A DNA stretch of 64,000 nt from a virus: positions 22,133 to 86,132 of the IMG/VR virus record IMGVR_UViG_3300043399_000446. One strand, given 5' to 3'. The translations under genes were made by a program, and so were the position numbers. How positions within the stretch are numbered: the first letter of the stretch is position 1; each line of letters begins with the position of its first letter. Shown here piece after piece: positions 25,079 through 34,600 of this stretch. Under the pieces are notes generated by a model. The model was not told the origin of the DNA. It did no database searches and saw only the letters and a program-made list of their open reading frames with translations.

Positions 25079-27190
25079 TTACTTTAATCCTGCTAGCTTT
25101 TTCCAGTCAGTTAAAGAATCACCTTCTGTTACTTTAACTGATGTGTGGGGTAGCGTTGTTTGATCACGCTTTTGTTTATTCAACCCACCTGATATTACCT
25201 TAGTCATAAAATCCATATCCGCTTCAAATGTATCATCAGCACTGTTTGCAAATGATTCTTCTAATCCATCATCCTGTTCTTCATCTGATTCTTCTTCAAG
25301 TTTAGAATCATCTGCACCTGCTGAATTTGCTAATCCTATGTTATCAGCAGCGATTTCTTTATCTTCTGCGTCGACTTCTTCTGCACCTGAATCGGGAGGA
25401 TTATCTTCAGAAACTTCAAATTCCATCTGATCCTCTGTTTCGACTTCATCAACCATTTCTTTATCGCCGCAAGAATGTCCTGCTTCCAGCATGCCACCGC
25501 ATTCTTGGCATGTTTCTTTATGACCGTCACATTGGCAATCTTGCATACCGCAATCAGGGCATACTTCACCGTGTTCGTGATCGTGACTACCCATCTCATC
25601 AGCATAATCGTGAGAATCATCATGTGAGCCACCTGGCATACCTGTTCCAGCTACTTTCTTAATTAGTGCCATCATACCATCATGATCGTCAACTACTGTA
25701 AGATCGCCATGTTGTTTAACCGTATCTTGGTCAGCATGTGAAACTCCATAGTCGCTAGGTTGTTCTTCACCGCCTAGAATTCCCATTTGCTTTACTAAAG
25801 CCATAAGCTTGTCTGCATCACTATCGCTAGCAGTTACACTTACTGAATCAGGAGCACCCATTTGACCTTTTGATACAGAAATGCTCATCCCTTCTTCGAT
25901 GGCTTCACCTTCAGTTAGAAGTTCATTTAGTTGGTTGTCCCAACCTTCAAATGCCATCATCATTTCATCAACTTTAGCATCATAATCTGATGTATCTTTG
26001 AAAGTTTTGCCACCAACACTAAACTTTTCACCTTTTTCTGCTTTTGCTAATGCTGCTGTGAAAGCATTTCCTTCTTCCATTTCATCTTCCATTGCTGGCA
26101 TAGCTTGACTTGCCATTCCAGAAACTGTTGCTGCGGGCATTTCTTCACCAACTACTACACCACGCATTGGCATGATACCATAGCATTCGTCAAGACCCAT
26201 TTTGTATCCTTCGTGATACATACGAGCTTCTTCGCTGCCTTCATCATAACGGCAGTGATAACTTTCTTTAGCAAGAGCGTGTGATTTGCCTCTGTGGTGT
26301 GCTGCTTTTAGGCGTTGATCCATGCCTTCTTCTACTTTCTTTTTCTTTTTATCACCAGCAGCCTTCTTCATGGTTTCTTTCTTGTTTCCATCTTTATCTA
26401 AGTCTAGAAAATCTGGTTTTGATCCTTTTGCTTCTAATGTTAAAGGAGATGCTAATGCGTCATTTGGTGGCATATCAGCTTCATTAGTTTTAGCACGTAG
26501 TTTAGCTAATACTGCACCTGCTACTTTTTCACCACGCTCTTTTGAACCATAATGCTCGCCCGCACTCTTAGCAATCTTAGCAAACTGCTTACCAGGCTTA
26601 CCAATGTCTTTACCTGCACGGGCTGCCTTAGCTGAGTAATCGGCTTCACCTAGCTCGCTACCTGCCAAACTCATTTCACCCTTGCCAATAGCTTGTTTGA
26701 TTGTGTTAGCTAGTTGTGGATTAGCAACTTGTCCTAATACTTTAGTACCTTGTTTGATTACTTGTGTAGATGCTTTAGCTGGTTCTATAGTTAATTGTTC
26801 TGCTTCGGCTAGCATATCCAACTCAGCAATCCAATCTTTTAGGCTTTCTTTGACTTTCTTTTTCTCTGATGGCTCCTTGTCAGATAGCTTGTGCTTTGTT
26901 TTTCCTAGCTTTTCTAGTTCTTTGCTTTTCTTAGGAACGCTACCTACAATATAACGCTGTAACTCTGATGCTCCACCATAACGCTTTGATGTATCAGCTT
27001 CACCACCTGCTTTACGAGGACGGCCGCGGCCACGCTTTTCAGCAGGAGCCGCAGTTTTTTTCTCACCATCTTCGTCATCTTCGTCATCATGTTGTGCGGC
27101 GCCACCATAAGCTTTACCTGCGACTTTTCTTGATGTCATTTCAGCTTCGTTAAGCTGGTCTAGTTTTCCTAAAAGACTTTTGAAATCCAT
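25079..27190 (-). CDS. Large charged protein with AT-hook and Cys-rich cluster
   Basis: 703 residues, low complexity and strongly charged. Residues 53-60 RGRGRPRK are an AT-hook, a minor-groove DNA-binding motif. A basic stretch (KKAAGDKKKKKVEEGMDQRLKAAHHRGKSHALAKE) lies near the middle and residues 539-575 hold a Cys/His cluster (CPDCGMQDCQC...CQECGG...C) able to bind zinc. The acidic C-terminal third ends SLTDWKKLAGLK. The MDFKSLLGKLDQLNEAE start is a form I recall from virion or core proteins of marine T4-like phages. A DNA-binding internal or scaffold protein is inference. Confidence 0.6.
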   Translation of the reverse strand: MDFKSLLGKLDQLNEAEMTSRKVAGKAYGGAAQHDDEDDEDGEKKTAAPAEKRGRGRPRKAGGEADTSKRYGGASELQRYIVGSVPKKSKELEKLGKTKHKLSDKEPSEKKKVKESLKDWIAELDMLAEAEQLTIEPAKASTQVIKQGTKVLGQVANPQLANTIKQAIGKGEMSLAGSELGEADYSAKAARAGKDIGKPGKQFAKIAKSAGEHYGSKERGEKVAGAVLAKLRAKTNEADMPPNDALASPLTLEAKGSKPDFLDLDKDGNKKETMKKAAGDKKKKKVEEGMDQRLKAAHHRGKSHALAKESYHCRYDEGSEEARMYHEGYKMGLDECYGIMPMRGVVVGEEMPAATVSGMASQAMPAMEDEMEEGNAFTAALAKAEKGEKFSVGGKTFKDTSDYDAKVDEMMMAFEGWDNQLNELLTEGEAIEEGMSISVSKGQMGAPDSVSVTASDSDADKLMALVKQMGILGGEEQPSDYGVSHADQDTVKQHGDLTVVDDHDGMMALIKKVAGTGMPGGSHDDSHDYADEMGSHDHEHGEVCPDCGMQDCQCDGHKETCQECGGMLEAGHSCGDKEMVDEVETEDQMEFEVSEDNPPDSGAEEVDAEDKEIAADNIGLANSAGADDSKLEEESDEEQDDGLEESFANSADDTFEADMDFMTKVISGGLNKQKRDQTTLPHTSVKVTEGDSLTDWKKLAGLK

Positions 27191-27202
27191 TTTAAGTTCC
27201 TT

Positions 27203-27826
27203 TTATTTCTTGGCGCCAGTTTTTGGTAATGCTGGTCGTTTAATTGTAGTCATTGGACTCTTTACACCTAAAGATGCGTCATCTTTTTGTGGCTTCCATG
27301 GGTCAAAACTATCTTTAGTTTTAGGAGCATCAAAATGCTCAGTGCCCTTGATATGTCCATCATCCGTTTGTTTCTTGATTTCATCTAGATACGAATTGCC
27401 ATAAGCTTTAGCAGCTTCTTTACCATTATCAGGCATTTCTTCATGAGTAAGAACAGGACTATTGTCCATCTGATTCTGATACTTTTCTGCTTCACTGTTC
27501 TGACTATCATCAAATGATGTAGAAACTAATCTAACCATGTTGACATTGTAGCCTAACAGTTGGGCCATTTGCTGAACCATAGGCTCAGTTGCTGGATATC
27601 TAAATTCACACTTGATTATTGTTACAGGTTGATTTTCTATTCCAGGAAAGCCATATGGTGTTTTCTGAATAGGAGTAGAAACAGGTTCACTGATTTTGAT
27701 TGGGTCAAATTTTTTCAAGTTAAACTTGAACATATCTAACCAATTCTTATCAACTTCACCTGCAATCTTAATGGTGTAATTATATGTCTTTACACTTTCA
27801 GAGATAAATTGTTTTAACTGTTTCAT
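27203..27826 (-). CDS. Conserved hypothetical protein, possible head component
   Basis: 207 residues. MKQLKQFISES is followed by a ferredoxin-like alpha/beta stretch (YNYTIKIAGEVDKNWLDMFKFNLKKF) and TPIQKTPYGFPGIENQPVTIIKCEFRYPAT; the C-terminal 90 residues are disordered and Pro/Lys rich. I recall similar proteins in T4-like marine phages near scaffold-type genes but no established function. It reads into the 703-residue gene after 12 bp and has a double late box. Confidence 0.6.
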   Translation of the reverse strand: MKQLKQFISESVKTYNYTIKIAGEVDKNWLDMFKFNLKKFDPIKISEPVSTPIQKTPYGFPGIENQPVTIIKCEFRYPATEPMVQQMAQLLGYNVNMVRLVSTSFDDSQNSEAEKYQNQMDNSPVLTHEEMPDNGKEAAKAYGNSYLDEIKKQTDDGHIKGTEHFDAPKTKDSFDPWKPQKDDASLGVKSPMTTIKRPALPKTGAKK

Positions 27827-27844
27827 TTATGATATTCCGTATTT

Positions 27845-27860
27845 TATTTATCTATTTATA
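27845..27860 (-). promoter_or_regulatory. Tandem late boxes TATAAATA and GATAAATA
   Basis: Two overlapping-phase copies 18-34 bp upstream of the 207-residue gene, the first overlapping the stop codon of the GIY-YIG gene. Confidence 0.6.
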
Positions 27861-28422
27861 TTTTTTTTCTACAGTTATCAAAATGCCATCTTGACATAGC
27901 AGGGTGCTGCCCCATTTTTCCACATTTAGGGCAAGTGGAAATAGGCTTAGGTCCTTTATTTTTACCCAATAATGCTTTACTTATATTAGGCCTTTTTCTA
28001 CCCTTAAGTGCTTTACTAACATGTGGTAGAGGCTTACCTAATTTACTAATACTTATAGATTTGCAATGTTGTTCAGACTTTTTCTTGCCCTCATGAGATT
28101 TACTCATTTTATTGCGTTGAGTTTTTGAGAATTTGAACCCCTCTATACCTTCACCCCCATCTGTAAGATTTCTTAGAATTCCTGTTCCTAAATCCTTTCT
28201 ACCATACCACTTAATCATTCTTCTTTCTATAGCAAGGGCACCCAATTCAGTTAAATTATGCTCTAATATTATTATTTGAGAAAAATCTTTTGGTATATTT
28301 ATAGTATGTTTTTCAATGGCTCTGGTGTTCTTTCCTTTACCAATATAATAAGGTGTCCCATCTTTTCTAAGGTAAGCGTAAACGTAAAAACCAACAGGAA
28401 TAATTTTTTTGCTAAATACCAT
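27856..28422 (-). CDS. GIY-YIG homing endonuclease-like protein A
   Basis: 188 residues from [22 protein letters not shown]. The GIY-YIG core is [20 protein letters not shown] with RAIEKH, then [12 protein letters not shown] and [13 protein letters not shown]3-like basic repeats follow ([38 protein letters not shown]) and a C-terminal zinc finger CPKCGKMG...RWHFDNC, nearly the same as in protein B. It is inserted between the probable small terminase gene and the 207-residue gene. Translation starts 9 nt after AAGGAG at the end of a structured leader shared with the two other GIY-YIG genes. Confidence 0.85.
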   Translation of the reverse strand: MVFSKKIIPVGFYVYAYLRKDGTPYYIGKGKNTRAIEKHTINIPKDFSQIIILEHNLTELGALAIERRMIKWYGRKDLGTGILRNLTDGGEGIEGFKFSKTQRNKMSKSHEGKKKSEQHCKSISISKLGKPLPHVSKALKGRKRPNISKALLGKNKGPKPISTCPKCGKMGQHPAMSRWHFDNCRKKI

Positions 28423-28431
28423 GGCTGACTG

Positions 28432-28480
28432 CTCCTTACAAGCGTTAGAGAGGATGGGTATTTCCAGTACCGCGATCCTC
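28432..28480 (-). promoter_or_regulatory. Structured leader element of GIY-YIG gene A
   Basis: Outer stem GAGGAT/ATCCTC, then CGC, inner stem GGTA/TACC with a 7-nt loop, one C, and after the stem TCTAACGCT...AAGGAGC. Same architecture as the leaders of genes B and C, but with different bases in both stems (compensatory changes). Starts 6 nt after a GATAAATA box. Confidence 0.7.
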
Positions 28481-28486
28481 AATATC

Positions 28487-28494
28487 TATTTATC
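28487..28494 (-). promoter_or_regulatory. Late box GATAAATA for GIY-YIG gene A
   Basis: Placed so that transcription would begin at or near the first base of the structured leader. It overlaps the stop codon of the preceding gene. Confidence 0.55.
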
Positions 28495-28981
28495 ACTTAT
28501 CTTTGGTTTTCTGACCTAGCATTTTCAATAGCTCATTTCTATCAGCTATTAATTTACCTTCACCTAAAGGAGTATTTTCTAGTTCTTTATTTGCTGCTTC
28601 ACTTTTTTGATCTAGTGCAGCTTTTTTCAACTGTAACTCAATCATTTTTAGCTTTTTATTAAGTTTAGCTGTTTTTGCTGTTATTGCATGACCTAAAAAT
28701 GTCCCTGCCGCTGCAAATATTTCACTGCTATAGCGACTATCTACCTGCATACCTAGCTCTTTCAAGTCCTTAAAACTGTCTACCGCTAAGTTTGCTAGTT
28801 CATCCATTTCTATATCGCTAGCTTCTAAACCACGCACTTGAGGTAATGCGTTGTCTATCTTTTCTAAATTGTCTAATGCGTCTTGTGTAACTTCTTTTAT
28901 TTCTTCTTTAGGTATAGGAAGATCGTCGTTAGATTCGTCATGCTGTGCTAGTTCAAAAAGTTCTGATAGTTTTTTAGTCAT
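28493..28981 (-). CDS. 16: Probable small terminase subunit, gp16-like
   Basis: 162 residues, helical and acidic. The central block SRYSSEIFAAAGTFLGHAITAKTAKLNKKLKMIE resembles the T4 gp16 region around [27 protein letters not shown] in spacing and character, and the length equals that of gp16 (164). Position next to the gp4-like gene and tail genes fits a packaging or head gene. The large terminase is not in the window. The match is by eye only, so a different helical head protein remains possible. A CATAAATA box lies 6 nt before the ATG. Confidence 0.5.
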   Translation of the reverse strand: MTKKLSELFELAQHDESNDDLPIPKEEIKEVTQDALDNLEKIDNALPQVRGLEASDIEMDELANLAVDSFKDLKELGMQVDSRYSSEIFAAAGTFLGHAITAKTAKLNKKLKMIELQLKKAALDQKSEAANKELENTPLGEGKLIADRNELLKMLGQKTKDK

Positions 28982-28987
28982 AATAGG

Positions 28988-28995
28988 TATTTATG
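28988..28995 (-). promoter_or_regulatory. Late-type box CATAAATA, 6 nt from ATG
   Basis: Spacing to the start codon of the gp16-like gene would put the first transcribed base at the ATG (leaderless), if T4 geometry holds. Confidence 0.4.
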
Positions 28996-29004
28996 ACTAT
29001 AGGT

Positions 29005-29439
29005 TTATCTTTTACTTTTATGAAAGATATCATCTTCAGTTACGATTCTAAATGTAAGACCTGCACTCTTGCAGAATGCCATAGCCGATTTCCATTTAGC
29101 ATGGTTAACAGCTACTATTGCTCTATCTTTAGCTGTAGCTGCTTTGCTTTCTATTAGACTTTGTTTTTTAGGTTTTATTTCCACTATTTCTGCCATTCTT
29201 TGGCCATATTTGTTTTCATAAACTACTAAAAAATCAGGTATATAGTTAGCTTTCTTTCCTGTCAGTGGATTAATATAAGGTATGAATATTGGCTCACTTG
29301 CCCATTGTAAGATGCTAGGGTTGTTGTCCAAAAACATCATCATGGTCATTTCCCATCCTGATCTGTATTTAGGTTTATGTTTTCCTATATATTTTTCAGG
29401 ATTTTTAGGATTGAAAATGCCTTGAGCAAAGTTTGCCAT
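29005..29439 (-). CDS. 4: Head completion nuclease-like protein gp4
   Basis: 144 residues matching T4 gp4: NPEKYIGKHKPKYRSGWEMTM, ILQWASEPIFIPYINPLTGK, YIPDFLVVY and AEIVEIKPKKQ, the last two giving a PD-(D/E)xK-type D...ExK site, then HAKWKSAMAFCKSAGLTFRIVTE. In T4, gp4 is added to filled heads before tail joining. It is slightly shorter than the 150-residue T4 protein. It lies between tail-tube-related genes and the probable small terminase. Confidence 0.88.
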   Translation of the reverse strand: MANFAQGIFNPKNPEKYIGKHKPKYRSGWEMTMMMFLDNNPSILQWASEPIFIPYINPLTGKKANYIPDFLVVYENKYGQRMAEIVEIKPKKQSLIESKAATAKDRAIVAVNHAKWKSAMAFCKSAGLTFRIVTEDDIFHKSKR

Positions 29440-29441
29440 CT

Positions 29442-29801
29442 TTATTGAACAATGTTTCTTGCTATAAATTGATTAGGAGGAGGTGTTACAGATACACCAT
29501 ATAGTGATGTTTTAGATTTAAAGCTATTCAAGTAATAACTAATAACTTTATTCATTTGTAATGCTGTAGTACCTTGGATAGAACTTAATAGTTCTAGCAC
29601 TGGTATTCCAGTTTCTTGTGCTATTCTAAAAAATACAGCCGTAAAATTACCTGCTATATTTTGTGTAGCACATACTGTTCTAAAATATCCATAAACAATA
29701 TCAAAATCACTGGCATTAACTTGTAGATCAAAGGCATAAAAAGAATCAAAAATTCTTACTGTTTGGTCTAATGAAGTTCTAGTATCAAGAATTTGTGGCA
29801 T
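29442..29801 (-). CDS. Conserved virion-associated protein (119 aa)
   Basis: 119 residues, helical: ILDTRTSLDQTVRIFDSFYAFDLQVNASDFDIVYGYFRTVC ... LFKSKTSLYGVSVTPPPNQF. This is a pattern I recall from T4-like marine phages just after the tail tube genes; function not established. It shares one base with the tube-like gene upstream and lies 2 bp before gp4, so it belongs to the same tail/head-completion operon. Confidence 0.65.
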   Translation of the reverse strand: MPQILDTRTSLDQTVRIFDSFYAFDLQVNASDFDIVYGYFRTVCATQNIAGNFTAVFFRIAQETGIPVLELLSSIQGTTALQMNKVISYYLNSFKSKTSLYGVSVTPPPNQFIARNIVQ

Positions 29802-30994
29802 TATCTTCCTCTTGTAGCTTGCCCTGCTGTTGGATTAGGTCCTGCATTAGGAGGCTGTTGATTTGCTTGTGGTGCTCCTGCTGTCCCTTGTGAGGAGGGA
29901 GTTGCACCAAAAATGGGTGTATTAAACAACTGATTCCTATTAGGTGTACCTTGAATACTATTTATAATGCCTGTAGTTACTTCGGACCTTGCTATTTTTG
30001 CTAAATTTTGTCCTTTAAATGCGTTGTATGTTGTGCCTGCATTTCTAACAGCACCCAATACATCTCCTTCTAAAATCAAGCTCTTTAATGTCCCACCTAC
30101 ACCATCCACTAATCCCCCTTGACCCATTATAGTTCTGTTAGATCCTGGTTTAGCTATTGGACTAAGCAATCTATCGTATGTAGCTTCATCACCAAATCCA
30201 GGTATATAATTTTCTGGTTTTCCCCCATCTAGTTTACCTTCGTTGTATACTACGGTTTCATAATCTAATGTCATACTATTTTCCATAGTACCTGCATTTT
30301 CACCATAACTATATGTATCGTGTGCAAATCTTGTTATTATAGGGTTTATCAAAGTATATGCAGTAAAATTGTGTTGATTGAATCCAAAAATAGTAATATC
30401 TTTAAAGAAAGGAACCTTTTGGGGTGCATTAGGATTTGTAGCTTCACCCGTAAAGCCCCAATCATTATTTACTATTTGTTCTGAATATATATCTCTGTAA
30501 TTATAATTAGCTAATGTGGGGCTTCCTTGACCATTAGCAGGACCTTGAGTGCCTTGTGCTGGTCCACCCCTTGCACCACCAAATACTACATTAGGATTTC
30601 TAGCATCTCTGAAATAGTATGTGAAATAACTTACCCACATTCCATTAATCAAATTATTATTGTCATCATGAAAAGTGATATCAATAGGATCATACTTAAC
30701 TTTTGTATAAGTTAATCTTTTTCTATTATATTGATTGTGTTCTGATGATTGTAAAGTAAAACTGGGGAGCTTTGCTGTCTTAACAGCTAATCCAAAATTC
30801 TCATTTCTAAGGGTATTTCTTGTATAAGCGTCTTGATTTATATTAAAATATACATGAAAAAGAAATTTGAATTTAGGTGCGTACTGATAACCATTACTTC
30901 TAAATGTTTTAGAAGCATGTGTATAATCTCTTAAATAATCGCTGCCGAAGAACGCTCCAGCAGCGTTATTAAATTGGTTATTAAACCATCCCAT
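29801..30994 (-). CDS. Tail-tube-like/baseplate-tube structural protein
   Basis: 397 residues. KFLFHVYFNI, FGLAVKTAKLPSFTLQS, YDPIDITFHDDNNNLINGMW, FFKDITIFGFNQHNFTAYTLINP and ENSMTLDYETVVYNEG follow the strand order of tube proteins (gp19, gp54, gp48 share this fold). It is much longer than gp19 and has a Gly/Pro/Gln-rich C-terminus. Located directly after the true tube gene, it is likely a tube initiator, cap or baseplate hub component; which T4 protein it replaces is not decided. Confidence 0.65.
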   Translation of the reverse strand: MGWFNNQFNNAAGAFFGSDYLRDYTHASKTFRSNGYQYAPKFKFLFHVYFNINQDAYTRNTLRNENFGLAVKTAKLPSFTLQSSEHNQYNRKRLTYTKVKYDPIDITFHDDNNNLINGMWVSYFTYYFRDARNPNVVFGGARGGPAQGTQGPANGQGSPTLANYNYRDIYSEQIVNNDWGFTGEATNPNAPQKVPFFKDITIFGFNQHNFTAYTLINPIITRFAHDTYSYGENAGTMENSMTLDYETVVYNEGKLDGGKPENYIPGFGDEATYDRLLSPIAKPGSNRTIMGQGGLVDGVGGTLKSLILEGDVLGAVRNAGTTYNAFKGQNLAKIARSEVTTGIINSIQGTPNRNQLFNTPIFGATPSSQGTAGAPQANQQPPNAGPNPTAGQATRGR

Positions 30995-30995
30995 A

Positions 30996-31637
30996 TTACT
31001 GGCTTATTGAACTACCTATACCTGTAACTGAAGTTCCGCCAAATGCACGACCAACGCTTGCACCAACGCCAGAAGCCAATGGTGCTTGAATTGCGTTATC
31101 AAATCTTATTGATAGTGATATAGTTACAACATCGCTTGTTCCATAATTTAGAGTATTATAGTTAGCTGATGCTAAGAAGCAACCATATAATTCCCATGTC
31201 TCTAGAACTTGAGGTACTGCTGCACCATTTCCACCGTCTAGAATTTCGACGTTTGTTTGGAACTTATAGTCTTGACCTGTTGCTGCACTAGCTTGCTCAA
31301 CAAAGTCCATTTGCTTCTGAATTTGTTGACCTACTAGTTTAGCTACACTACCTGATGCGTCGTCACGAATATTGATAGACATTGGTGCCCAAGTATGTTT
31401 ACCTGATAGATAAATCGTAGAGTTGTACACTGGTAATGTAATTTCCGAAAAGGTTACATTAGGTCTAGAACAATCTATAACTTGTTTAGTCAATTCTATT
31501 GAATTTGCTTCTACACCAAAGTTTAAGAAATTTACTCTAAAACGGAATTGTAGTTTAGGCATTAATAAGCCTTGGCTTCCCCCAGCGTTATCTGACGCTA
31601 CGGTCATGTTGAACAATGATTGTGAGGCTGTTGCCAT
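30996..31637 (-). CDS. 19: Tail tube protein gp19
   Basis: 213 residues with tube features: PKLQFRFRVNFLNFG, LTKQVIDCSRPNVTFSEITLPVYNS, YLSGKHTWAPMSINIRDD and VLETWELYGCFLASANYNTLNYGTSDVVTISLSIRFDNA. It is longer than T4 gp19 (163 residues), mostly at the Gly/Ser-rich ends. It polymerises into the tail tube inside the sheath encoded directly upstream. Its own GATAAATA box and AGGAG allow expression apart from the sheath gene. Confidence 0.88.
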   Translation of the reverse strand: MATASQSLFNMTVASDNAGGSQGLLMPKLQFRFRVNFLNFGVEANSIELTKQVIDCSRPNVTFSEITLPVYNSTIYLSGKHTWAPMSINIRDDASGSVAKLVGQQIQKQMDFVEQASAATGQDYKFQTNVEILDGGNGAAVPQVLETWELYGCFLASANYNTLNYGTSDVVTISLSIRFDNAIQAPLASGVGASVGRAFGGTSVTGIGSSISQ

Positions 31638-31658
31638 TTTTTTATCTCCTATTATTTG

Positions 31659-31666
31659 TATTTATC
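31659..31666 (-). promoter_or_regulatory. Late-promoter-like motif GATAAATA for gp19
   Basis: 21 bp upstream of the tube gene with AGGAG in between; placed between the sheath gene hairpin and gp19. Confidence 0.6.
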
Positions 31667-31672
31667 ATTACT

Positions 31673-31696
31673 AGATAAGGGGTTTCCCCCTTATCT
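31673..31696 (-). terminator. Hairpin after the sheath gene
   Basis: 10-bp stem AGATAAGGGG/CCCCTTATCT with loop TTTC, directly after (and touching) the gp18 stop codon. No T run follows, so it may be a weak terminator or a 3'-end stabiliser. Confidence 0.55.
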
Positions 31697-34600
31697 TAGG
31701 CTGATAATTCTCCTGTGTTTAGAACACGAACTGGAATGTAGATGAATTCAGCAGCTTTCACTGGCTCAATCGCAACGTCAACCCATAGTTCATTTCTATC
31801 TATTCTAGCAGGTGTGTTATTACTTTCATCACAAACTACTAGATAGTCGTAAATACCACGTTTTGCAACTAAATCAATCATAAGTGTTTCGATAACACCT
31901 GCGATTTCATTACGTGTCAATGCATCATTAGGTTCAAACACAAATGGTCTAGAAGCTAGTGTTAGCTGACGACGGATATATGCTACCAATCTTGCTACAT
32001 TAGTTCTGTCTAGTGCGCTTTGTGAATTGAAACTTGTCTTATTGCCATAGTTCAATAATCCTACACCCGTAAAGAATACTAATGGGTTGATGAAATTGGT
32101 ATACAATACATCACGAATACCTATACGTGTCTTAATTGTTACAAACTCACCTGTTGTTCTATTCAAGTAACCTATGTTAGTTGCGTTATCAATGATACCA
32201 CGGCGTGTACCTGCTGCTGCTAACCATGGATAAGAAATAGTATCATTACGCAAGAATGTACGTAGCATCATATGTGATGCTGGTACAGCAACTAAATTAC
32301 CATTCAAGTCTGAAGTGATACCACTGGGATAAAATAGACCCATGTAAGTATTACGTGATACTAGACCTTCTTCGCCTGTTGAAGTTGCACCTACAGCATT
32401 ATTTGCCCATGCTTGAATTGCGGTAGCGTCATCAGCTAAACCCATTGGTGTGTCACCAATAATATAGGCTGTTTCACCTCTATCAGCATTTAATACTATC
32501 ATGTTAGGTTGTAACTCAGGATAGTTGGGAGTAGCAATTAGATTGAAAAAGTTATCTTCATCACGTATATCTGTGTTAGTATCAATTGCTTGACGCATTG
32601 ATTGAACAACCATATTACGCTGTGCTTTACGGCCCATAAATGGCGCACCATTACTTTGTAAACCACTTACTGATACCCAAGCATCTTTTTGTGCAGGTAA
32701 CGATTGATTTGGAAAGTTGCTTCCACTGAAATAGTTTGCTCTAAACTGTTTTACGTTATATCCCGAGCGTCTTGTGTTGAATAAAAGCATACCTGTTGGA
32801 TACAATGAAGCATCAGGAGCATCTAAGTCAAGATAATTGCTTGTTAATAGTGAAGCAATTGTGGGAACTGGATCATCGACTGCACTTGTTGTACTATTAG
32901 TTGCCCAACGAGCATCAGCAAATAAAACACCATTTGAACTTACTTGATCTGTATTATTGATTAGCGTCCACTGATCTTCGCCATCCACACTTTCATAACG
33001 GCGTATTATGGGATAATTTTCTAAATCACTCGTATCTATCCATAAATCACCATAAACTAGTGACGTTCCATCGCTCTGTGCTGTAGGTGCTGTTGCACTA
33101 ATGATAGGACCATTTGGATCAGTAGCGTTTGTTCCACTGGGTGTTGGAAAACCTGAAGAATCATAATTTTGATTCTTATATCCCCTCCAGTTACCATTGT
33201 AGTTTACCATGATATCTACTTGGTCGACTACTGAATAGAACCAATTTGTACCGTTCGCTGGTGCTTGTGCAGGCTCGCCTTCATTAGCAGTATATGTAAA
33301 TTCAACCCAGTTACTGATCTGCGTAGTATAATTGCTTGCTGCTGTTCCTGAAATATATGTGACGCGGCTAACTGCTCCACCTGTTACAGCAGCCACTTCA
33401 ATGACAAGATTATTTGCTGGCGCAGTGCCTCCTAAACTATTACCCGCGATAGTAATTTGATCGCCTACAGCGTAACCTGAACCGCTTGCTGAAGGTATTG
33501 GAGCAACAGTATAAGATTCATATGATTTTGTGATATTAAATATTGCACCTGTACCTGCTCCAGTTGTTGATGTTTGCGAAACTGAAAACATTTTCACATC
33601 TGAAGGACCTATTTTACAACCTGACGTTGTTCCCACAACGAATCCTGCTGTTACTAATAATCCATTAGAAACGCCAGTTAGGGTATTGTAGTCATTAAGA
33701 ACAATTTCACCACCTTGTGTATGAACTAGCTGTATTGAACCGCTAGTGGTAACTGAGGCTACTGTGTTAGGTATATTTGCAGCAGACCAACGAGTTACAA
33801 AATCTGTAGCAGTATCATTATTATTTATAGTAACAGTGTAATAAGATGAAAGTGATGAACTACCTGGTGTACTTACTGCCACACGTAATGTATATGGTCC
33901 TGATGAGAATACTGGATTATCGACAGAACCTGTTACAACTGTTGGACCAGTAGCTATACGCTCCCATAAATAAACTGGTGTCAAACTTGAGTCATTAAAG
34001 TTGTATTGCGCGTAAATAGAACCTGCAGGAATCGCTTTTCCACCAGTCGCGTCTAAGCTTTCTGTTGCTGCCCAGTCACTTGTAGCTAATGTTACAGCTT
34101 TTGTTGACCATGATGCTATGCCCGCGTCATAGCGAGCAATTACAGGAGCTAAACCTCCTCCTGCTGCACCTACTTTAACCCATACTGAACCTGTAGGTCT
34201 TGGATTAGTTTGACTGCTTGTCCATAATGGCATTTGCGCCGCCGTACCATAATAAAAGCCTGGTTGTAAATAATTACCCGTATTTATTCCTAAATCTGTT
34301 AGTACTGTGCTACCTAATACTTGAGTTATTTCAATATAATTAGCATTACTTTGGCCTTTTTGCCTTGAATAGATAGCTAGTTTTCCATCTACCACTTCAG
34401 CAAATAAGTCATACCAACCTAGTTCATTAATAACATTTTGTACACCGTGAACTGTATTATCAGGTGCTAGAGGTACTATAATATTTGCACTTATTGTGCC
34501 ACCTAGACTTAATACAAAAGAATCACCAGCTGTTAGTGTAGGTTCACTTTGCGTTCCCTGGATTGTTGGCCAATCTGCTTTCCACGCATCTGAACCTAAT

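Noticed and set aside
31673-31696. Classic Rho-independent terminator after gp18
   Set aside because: The hairpin is strong but lacks a T run on the minus strand, so it is reported only as a hairpin that may be a weak terminator or stabiliser.
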